A stretch of 64,000 nt of DNA from JARFQH01 sp041299015. GTDB lineage: Bacteria > Desulfobacterota > Desulfobacteria > Desulfobacterales > SG8-13. Position numbers and translations under genes: made by a program. Where the stretch lies: assembly GCA_041299015.1 (NCBI GenBank), contig JBFYWB010000027.1:46181-110180 (forward strand), written 5' to 3'. Under the pieces are notes generated by a model that made no database searches, was not told where the DNA came from, and saw nothing but the letters and a program-made list of their open reading frames with translations. The first letter of the stretch is position 1; every line of letters begins with the position of its first letter. Shown here piece by piece: positions 58,537-64,000 of this stretch.

Positions 58537-59928
58537 TTAGCGGGTCATGTCCATCACCGTCTGAATCATTTGGTCCACGGTTGTGACCAGTTTGGCGGCC
58601 GCATCGAAGGCGTGCTGGAATTTGATCAGGTTCAGCATCTCCTCGTCCAGCGATACGCCCGCGATCGACTCGCGATGATTGTCGAGGCTGGTCATCATCA
58701 CCGACTGGTGTTCGGCGAAATCGGCCGCGGAGCGCACCTGGTTACCGACGTCGGTCACCAGCGCGCGGTAAAAATCTTCGAGGCTCGCCGTGCCGCCCCC
58801 CATGACGGCGGCCTGCTGCAGATCGGCCATGGCAACCGCGATGGCGTTGTCGCCGGGAGCACCGGCAGCCGTTGCGGCAGCGGCAATCCGGTTGGGGTCG
58901 GCCGAAACGGCGATGTTCACGCCGATGTCGGCCGCGGTCGAACCGCTGAAAAACGCCTGGCCGAGAGCGGCGTAGAGGTCGTAGCCGGTTGTGTGCAGGG
59001 TATTGACCGCATCCGCCAAGTTAGCGGCCATTGCATCGAGACGCGTCAATACATCGGCAACGGCGACATCGCGGACTTCAAGCCAGCCCTTCAGTTTGCC
59101 GCCATTGATGTTCGCGGTGATGTCGGCGGCCGACCCGCTCGAATCGATCCAGGTCACGTTCAGATGGCCCGCAGCATTGGTCGTGGTGCCCAGGCGCCAC
59201 GCCTGAGCGTTGTCGACCAACGGCCGCCCGTTGCCGATGGAAACGCTGATGCGGCCCTGCCCGTCTTCGAAGGTGTTGACATCGGCAAGTTCGGAGAGAC
59301 GGGTGACCAGAAGGTCCCGGCGGTCACGCAGGTCGTTGGCGTTCTGTGGGCCGGTTTCGATTTCGCCGATTTTGCGGTTCAGATCGGCAATTTCGGAGGC
59401 CAGCGCATTGATCTCATCGACGCCGCCCTGGATAACGGCATCCAGATCGACCCGTTGCTGCTGCAGATCGGCAGCGGTCTTGTTGAAGGCCCACGCCAGG
59501 GTTTCGCTTTTGGACACCAGACTGACGCGCTCGGTATAGCCCGAAGGGCTGTTGGACAGCTCCTGCCAGGCGCTCCAGAACTCGGTCATGATTCGGTCCA
59601 AGCCATAACCGCCGGCTTCGTCGAAGACAACCTCCAGGTTTTGCATGGCGGATTTCTGAGCTTCCCATCGGCCGAGCCCCTGCTGTTCGGTATTGATCCG
59701 TGCGTTGATGTAGCGGTCATAAACCCTCTGGATGTTGACGGCCACGACGCCGTCACCCATCTGGCCCGGTGAAGAATCGAGCGGCGAGTTGGCCGCCAGA
59801 TTCACCCGCTGGCGGGTGTAGCCGGGGGTGTTCACGTTGGCGATGTTGTGACCCGTGACGTTGATCGACTGCTGGTGAACCAGCAGCGCGCTCTTGCCGA
59901 TGTCGAGCAGACCGATGATGTTGGCCAT
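58537..59928 (-). CDS. flgK: flagellar hook-associated protein FlgK
   Basis: A 463-residue FlgK (HAP1). The N-terminus has QQSINVTGHNIANVNTPGYT, the shared axial motif, and the C-terminus has LDEEMLNLIKFQHAFDAAAK and the terminal helix. The middle is a beta-rich domain shortened relative to E. coli FlgK (about 547 residues). AAGAGGAAA precedes ATG 59928. The order flgJ-flgN-flgK-flgL is standard. Confidence 0.93.
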   Translation of the reverse strand: MANIIGLLDIGKSALLVHQQSINVTGHNIANVNTPGYTRQRVNLAANSPLDSSPGQMGDGVVAVNIQRVYDRYINARINTEQQGLGRWEAQKSAMQNLEVVFDEAGGYGLDRIMTEFWSAWQELSNSPSGYTERVSLVSKSETLAWAFNKTAADLQQQRVDLDAVIQGGVDEINALASEIADLNRKIGEIETGPQNANDLRDRRDLLVTRLSELADVNTFEDGQGRISVSIGNGRPLVDNAQAWRLGTTTNAAGHLNVTWIDSSGSAADITANINGGKLKGWLEVRDVAVADVLTRLDAMAANLADAVNTLHTTGYDLYAALGQAFFSGSTAADIGVNIAVSADPNRIAAAATAAGAPGDNAIAVAMADLQQAAVMGGGTASLEDFYRALVTDVGNQVRSAADFAEHQSVMMTSLDNHRESIAGVSLDEEMLNLIKFQHAFDAAAKLVTTVDQMIQTVMDMTR

Positions 59929-60001
59929 GACGATCGTTTCCTCTTACAGTCGAATCGATTTCTGCCGCCGGCCGTTTTAATCTTGCCGAACCGCGGCGTC
60001 C

Positions 60002-60514
60002 CTAAACCTCGTTGACCAGGAGCGCGCCGCCGCGAGACGCGCTGCGCATCCTTGCGTTGCGATGGTAGGTCGAGGCCGGGCGTTTGAGACCCTGCAGCAC
60101 CTGAAGCGCGTTTTCCGCAAATCCCCTAAACGCTTCCATCAGCTCCCGGTTGGCCCCGTTCAGGTCTCCGATCGGCGCCAGGGTCGCCGTCAGCCTTTCA
60201 CCGCGGGCTCTCAGCCATCCGGCCTCTGCCGGCGGCAGATGGCCGGCCAGACGACTGATGTCGGCGTGCGTCGGCGGAAGATCGAATGCCGCGGCGAGTT
60301 GACCGGTCTGCCGCACGCGGCACGCGTCAAGTTCTTTAAGCCGGTTCAGCAAGGCCTCTTTCCGCTCGCTGACGACCAAGAAGTCGGCCAGACAGGCGGC
60401 AGTCAAGGCCGTCCGTTCGCTTTCCAGCACCTCGTGCAGCGCCCGGTAAAGTCGATCGAGCTCGTCGAGAACCGCCAGCAAACGATTCAGAGTGTCACGC
60501 AGGGTTTCATTCAT
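60002..60514 (-). CDS. flgN: flagellar chaperone FlgN
   Basis: A 170-residue all-helical protein: RDTLNRLLAVLDELDRLYRA at the start, SERKEALLNRLKELDACR, and a C-terminal MEAFRGFAENALQVLQGLKR. This is the FlgN pattern of a type III export chaperone for FlgK and FlgL. ATG 60514 gives the family start; the frame opens earlier at 60553. flgM, which usually sits between flgJ and flgN, is missing here, and the gap between those genes is too small for it. Confidence 0.85.
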   Translation of the reverse strand: MNETLRDTLNRLLAVLDELDRLYRALHEVLESERTALTAACLADFLVVSERKEALLNRLKELDACRVRQTGQLAAAFDLPPTHADISRLAGHLPPAEAGWLRARGERLTATLAPIGDLNGANRELMEAFRGFAENALQVLQGLKRPASTYHRNARMRSASRGGALLVNEV

Positions 60515-60582
60515 GACGGTGTTCACACCTCTCCCGGATAAATGAAGCTTCATTCGGGTTATCGGCAGCGGGCGTTGAAACT

Positions 60583-60978
60583 TTAAGGCCGCCGGGCCGC
60601 GCGCGCCGGCTGGTTCCTTGCCGCGCTGTCGAAATCGACCGGCCCGGCCGGAACCGGAAGAGATGACCGGTCCGCACTCTCAGGATCCAGCTGCCGGTAA
60701 AGAATGGCGGCCAGCCCGAGTCCCCCTTTGGCAGAAAGGTCCCTGGCCATCTCGGCATCCAGCATGCCGGTATACACCTCTTCCGCCCGCCCGCCATCCA
60801 TCAAACCGGATTTGTCTACCGTGGCGCGCAGTTCCTTGATCAGCAGATTGATGAAAAGGGCCTCGAACTCTGAACAGGCCGCCTTCAACCGCCGTCCGTC
60901 GGCGCCGTTGCCGATGGCCGCCGGGTGCGCGACTCCGGGAGCCCGCATGAGGGCGGAGGGAAGAAAAGCATCGGTCAT
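60583..60978 (-). CDS. flgJ: FlgJ-type rod-binding protein, short form
   Basis: A 131-residue protein matching the N-terminal rod-binding half of FlgJ: LKAACSEFEALFINLLIKEL, TVDKSGLMDGGRAEEVYTGM, LDAEMARDLSAKGGLGLA. The peptidoglycan-hydrolase domain of enterobacterial FlgJ is absent, as in many deltaproteobacteria, so wall opening for the rod must be done elsewhere. Its ATG overlaps the flgI stop by one base (TGATG). Confidence 0.88.
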   Translation of the reverse strand: MTDAFLPSALMRAPGVAHPAAIGNGADGRRLKAACSEFEALFINLLIKELRATVDKSGLMDGGRAEEVYTGMLDAEMARDLSAKGGLGLAAILYRQLDPESADRSSLPVPAGPVDFDSAARNQPARAARRP

Positions 60979-62111
60979 CAGATGATCTCCAATTTGGCCT
61001 GCAGGGCGCCGGCCGCTTTGAGGGCCTGAAAAATGGCGATCAGGTCCCTGGGTGAAACGCCGAGCGCATTGAGGGCCCGGACCACGTCGCCGATGCTGAC
61101 CCCTTGATTCACTAAAATGATCGGGTTACGGCCTTCCTGGACCGCTACGTCCGTCTGGGGGATCACCACTGTCTGGCCCTCGGAAAAGGGCAGCGGTTGG
61201 GAAACATTGGCCGACTCGTTGATCTGGATGCTCAGGTTGCCGTGCGCGATGGCGACGGTGGATATGCGCACGGACTCGCCCATGATAATGGTCCCGGTCC
61301 GCTCGTTGATCACGACCTTCGATTCGACATCCGGTGTAACTTCCAGATTTTCGATCAAAGAGACGAAGGCAACCACGTTGCCCAGGTATTCCTGCGGGAC
61401 GATAACATCAACGGTCCCCCCGTCGGGTGTCGAGGCCGCACCGTTAAAGACGGTGGCATTGATGGCTGCGGCCACCCGCGCGGCGGTGGTGAAATCCGGT
61501 GCCCGCAGCGCCAAGGACAGCCGCTCCTTTTCGTTGAACGCCACCGCCAGTTCGCGTTCGATCAAGGCCCCGTCCGCAACCCGGCCCACGGTGGGAAAGT
61601 TCTTGGCAACACCGGCCGAAGCGCCCCTGACGACGAAGCCGCCCGTGCTGACCGCCCCCTGGGCCACCGCGTAAACCTGGCTGTCGGCGGCGCGCAGCGG
61701 CGTCAAGAGCAGGGTCCCGCCCTGAAGGCTCTCGGCCCCGCCGATGGAGCTCACCATAACGTCGATCCGGCTGCCGGTTTTGGCGAAGGCCGGCAAAGCG
61801 GCCGTCACCATGACGGCGGCCACATTGTTTCCTTTCAACTGCTCCGGATTGACCGTGACCCCCATTTTGTCCAGCACGGCCGCCAGCGATTGCGAGGTGA
61901 ACACGGCATTCTTCCCATCGCCGGTGCCGGAGAGCCCGACCACCAGACCGTAGCCGACAAGCTGGTTCTGACGGGCGCCTTTGATGTCGACAATGTCCTT
62001 GATGCGCGCGGCCTGGACCGGCAACTGCCAGAGCAGCAGCGCGCACAGGGCCCAAAAGAAAACCGTCGCGATTTTTTCAGTCGTTCGCCGGGTTGTCGCA
62101 TTGCGTCGCAT
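60978..62111 (-). CDS. flgI: flagellar P-ring protein FlgI
   Basis: A 377-residue FlgI. The signal peptide (EKIATVFFWALCALLLWQLP, ending VQA) is followed by ARIKDIVDIKGARQNQLVGYG and LVVGLSGTGD, and later GGTLLLTPLRAADSQVYAVAQ, GAVSTGG and NERTGTIIMG. It forms the periplasmic P ring. GGGAG five bases before ATG 62111 supports that start over the in-frame one at 62210. It is coupled to flgJ. Confidence 0.95.
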   Translation of the reverse strand: MRRNATTRRTTEKIATVFFWALCALLLWQLPVQAARIKDIVDIKGARQNQLVGYGLVVGLSGTGDGKNAVFTSQSLAAVLDKMGVTVNPEQLKGNNVAAVMVTAALPAFAKTGSRIDVMVSSIGGAESLQGGTLLLTPLRAADSQVYAVAQGAVSTGGFVVRGASAGVAKNFPTVGRVADGALIERELAVAFNEKERLSLALRAPDFTTAARVAAAINATVFNGAASTPDGGTVDVIVPQEYLGNVVAFVSLIENLEVTPDVESKVVINERTGTIIMGESVRISTVAIAHGNLSIQINESANVSQPLPFSEGQTVVIPQTDVAVQEGRNPIILVNQGVSIGDVVRALNALGVSPRDLIAIFQALKAAGALQAKLEII

Positions 62112-62222
62112 GTTGACTCCCAGTGGTTCGGCCGGGCTGAATGCCGGTTGACCCGTCGACCCCCCCGTCGGTTGGCCGATAACGGCTGCGGGTCCATCCG
62201 CCCGGTTCATCGCATCTGCAGT

Positions 62223-62996
62223 TCAGAAGGGCCAGACCTGGTTCAATAGGTTCGCCAGCCATCCCGGCCGCTGGCGTTCGTCGATGACGCCCGATCCGGA
62301 GTAGGTGATACGGGCTCCGGAGATGTAAGTGGATAAAATCACGTTGTCGGCCGCAATGTCGCGCGTGCGAATGACACCCGCCAGGGTGATGAACTGCTTC
62401 TCGTTGTTGACTTCTATCTCCCTGGAGCCCTCGATCATCAGGTTACCGTTCGACATAACTCCGGTTACCCTGGCCGTCAGGTAGGCCGTCAGATCGCCGC
62501 TGCGGCTGGTTGTGCCGGTCCCGTCGAATGTTGAGGTCATGCCGCCCTTGATTTCCCCGAAGGGGTTGAAGTTGCGCCCTGCGCTGTAGCCGGGGTGACT
62601 GGGGTCCAGGTATTTTTTCTCGAGCCCCAGGAAGGCGTCGATTTTGGCCGTCAGGCTCGAGTCGCGCTCCGTTAAGGTGTTGGCCTTGTTGGTGGCTTTC
62701 GAAGACTCGACGATTTTGATCGTAACGATATCGCCGACGCGACGTGCTTTGGGCAGATCGAACATGTCGCTGAAAACGCCGTCGTCCTGCCACAACGAGC
62801 CATTTTCTTCGTCCGGCAAGCTGGCCGCGGCAACATCCGGCGACGGAACCCACACCCGCTCTGGTTCCGGCGCGCCGCCGGTCTTGGTAAGAATTTGGGT
62901 TCCGGTCGAACACCCCGTCGCCACGGCCGCCAGATACGCCGCCAACGCCGTCGTCACCAGGATACGCCGAATCGTTGCCTTTGCTTTACGCTGCAT
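62223..62996 (-). CDS. flgH: flagellar L-ring lipoprotein FlgH
   Basis: A 257-residue lipoprotein. The signal peptide ends in a lipobox (VATGC), then come the FlgH segments GSLWQDDGVFSDMFDLPKAR, VGDIVTIKIVESSKATNKAN, FNPFGEIKGGM and SRDIAADNVILSTYISGARI-type sheets. It forms the L ring in the outer membrane, which confirms a diderm cell. GGGAGAAG eight bases before ATG 62996 supports this start (63011 is also in frame). Confidence 0.94.
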   Translation of the reverse strand: MQRKAKATIRRILVTTALAAYLAAVATGCSTGTQILTKTGGAPEPERVWVPSPDVAAASLPDEENGSLWQDDGVFSDMFDLPKARRVGDIVTIKIVESSKATNKANTLTERDSSLTAKIDAFLGLEKKYLDPSHPGYSAGRNFNPFGEIKGGMTSTFDGTGTTSRSGDLTAYLTARVTGVMSNGNLMIEGSREIEVNNEKQFITLAGVIRTRDIAADNVILSTYISGARITYSGSGVIDERQRPGWLANLLNQVWPF

Positions 62997-63017
62997 GCAG
63001 TCTTCTCCCATTGGCCG

Positions 63018-64000
63018 TCAGAAATCGACCAGCACGGTTTTCTTGTCCACGACCTGGGCGGTAAGACGTTTGTTGGAGTCGAGGTTCACCACCTTGACCC
63101 GTTCGCCGCGCAGCCCATCGCTCTTGACCTCACCAGTGGCGGTAACCCGGATGCCTTCGGATTCGGCGACGATCGTAACCATGTCTCCTCTCTTAACGAG
63201 CGGCGGCATCTCGATCAGGTCGGCGCGCAATAATTCCCCGGCGTCGATATTCCGACGGGCGCGCTTGCCGATGATATCTTCGGCATCGGTCATCACCTGG
63301 ATAGGCAGCTCGGCAAGGTTCATTTTTTCCATCTTGAGATCAGCGGTTGAAATCGGTTTCAGACGACCGATCGGCCGAGCCGCCATGACCACCGGGGCCA
63401 GTGCCTCAACCCGCGCAGTCGCTCGGATCGTTTTTTGAAAGCGGCCGTCGACATCGCAGACGATCGACAGCGGCAGCGTGGTCAACGAGCGCATGTGCCG
63501 GGGCGGCAGGACCCGGTAAGTGGCGCGCCCTTTGGGCAGCGTCCTGTCGGCGCTGATCGTGAGCTCAACGACGCGCACCTCGGCCTCGCCCCAGATCCCG
63601 CCGGTCTTGACGAAACCCGTGACGATCTGCCGGATTTGCTCTTCGCTGACCTCCACCCCCGGCAGGGACACCTCGACCCGCTCCGCCCCGCCAAGGACCA
63701 TCCGGTCGTCACCGCCGTCAATCTGACGGAGACGCAACCGTACATAATCGGCGCTGATGTTGCGCGAGCGCCCGGGCAAAGGGGCTTTGCCGATGACCAG
63801 TCCGTCGAGTCGTTGCCGCAACTGGGGATCGGTGCAAGTGATCTCGGCGACCTCGCCCAAGCGGATCTCGGGTCCCTCGACCTCGGCCGCGGGTCGTAAA
63901 ATGATCGGGGCTCCGGCCGCCAGGACCACCGGAATTGATAAAACCAGCTGAACCGCAGCGATCCCGCATACGCACAGGGTCGCGAGATACCGGCCGCAGC
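63018..64000 (-). CDS. flgA: flagella basal body P-ring formation protein FlgA (5' end off the window)
   Basis: At least 327 codons of FlgA, the periplasmic chaperone for P-ring assembly. The C-terminal SAF domain is clear: RPIGRLKPISTADLKMEKMN, IIGKRARRNIDAGELLRADL and the beta-clip LVKRGDMVTIVAESEGIRVT. The frame continues past the internal GTG at 63929 through a hydrophobic signal-peptide-like stretch (LATLCVCGIAAVQLVLSIPV) to the edge, so the real start lies beyond base 64000. The mature part is long for FlgA, with an N-terminal domain preceding SAF. Confidence 0.9.
   Translation of the reverse strand, partial: CGRYLATLCVCGIAAVQLVLSIPVVLAAGAPIILRPAAEVEGPEIRLGEVAEITCTDPQLRQRLDGLVIGKAPLPGRSRNISADYVRLRLRQIDGGDDRMVLGGAERVEVSLPGVEVSEEQIRQIVTGFVKTGGIWGEAEVRVVELTISADRTLPKGRATYRVLPPRHMRSLTTLPLSIVCDVDGRFQKTIRATARVEALAPVVMAARPIGRLKPISTADLKMEKMNLAELPIQVMTDAEDIIGKRARRNIDAGELLRADLIEMPPLVKRGDMVTIVAESEGIRVTATGEVKSDGLRGERVKVVNLDSNKRLTAQVVDKKTVLVDF

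Noticed and set aside
58570..59772. Plus-strand open frame of 400 codons
   Set aside because: Antisense to flgK; no start signal or domain.

Overview
The window is about 58-60% GC and densely coded, from a Gram-negative, flagellated anaerobe. It most resembles a member of the Desulfobacterota (the former sulfate-reducing Deltaproteobacteria). The basis is a ferredoxin-dependent 2-oxoacid oxidoreductase operon, a DUF39 homocysteine-biosynthesis protein, plant-type DapB, a long-form HPF beside rpoN, an outer-membrane LPS export set (lptCAB) and P- and L-ring flagellar genes. This placement rests on family and gene-order knowledge, not on a marker tree. No rRNA, CRISPR array, intact insertion sequence or prophage was seen.

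Layout: 0.2-2.2 kb holds a small unknown, an MBL-fold hydrolase and a lipoprotein. 2.3-9.9 kb (minus) holds a DegT aminotransferase, manC, dnaE and guaB. 10.4-11.0 kb has a YciO-type protein. 11.2-18.6 kb (minus) has rpsA, then an operon running from a P-loop ATPase through korDABC to hisC and cmk. 18.9-27.0 kb (plus) carries namZ (DUF1343), RNase HI, plsB, a fused MurU-AmgK protein and plant-type dapB. 27.1-29.6 kb (minus) has a primase-helicase with a degenerate TOPRIM and a TPR lipoprotein under a perfect-consensus promoter. 29.8-35.4 kb (minus) has alaS, recA, thpR and a DUF39 protein. 35.7-45.3 kb (plus) runs lptC-lptA-lptB-rpoN-hpf-ptsN-rapZ-IIA(Man)-rimI-gap-tpiA-secG and ends in tRNA-Leu(GAG) with a clean terminator.

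From 45.4 to 48.4 kb the sequence is sparse and eroded: a beheaded and truncated catalase, a 49-residue membrane protein, a small zinc-ribbon protein and long stretches with nothing recognisable. From 48.5 to 55.7 kb are signalling genes: two PilZ proteins, a hybrid histidine kinase with a near-perfect sigma54 promoter, a divergent collapsed hybrid kinase that has lost its ATPase domain, and an NtrC-type sigma54 activator. From 55.8 kb to the right edge is a minus-strand flagellar cluster, flgA(partial)-flgH-flgI-flgJ-flgN-flgK-flgL, followed by three small genes. One of these is a secreted protein with three copies of a 19-residue repeat.

How the genes fit together: NamZ plus the MurU-AmgK fusion suggests a peptidoglycan-recycling route back to UDP-MurNAc. 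RpoN, the NtrC-type activator and the sigma54 promoter of the hybrid kinase make a plausible local circuit. The most unusual single item is the chromosomal Twinkle/gp4-like helicase whose TOPRIM has lost its DxD metal site.
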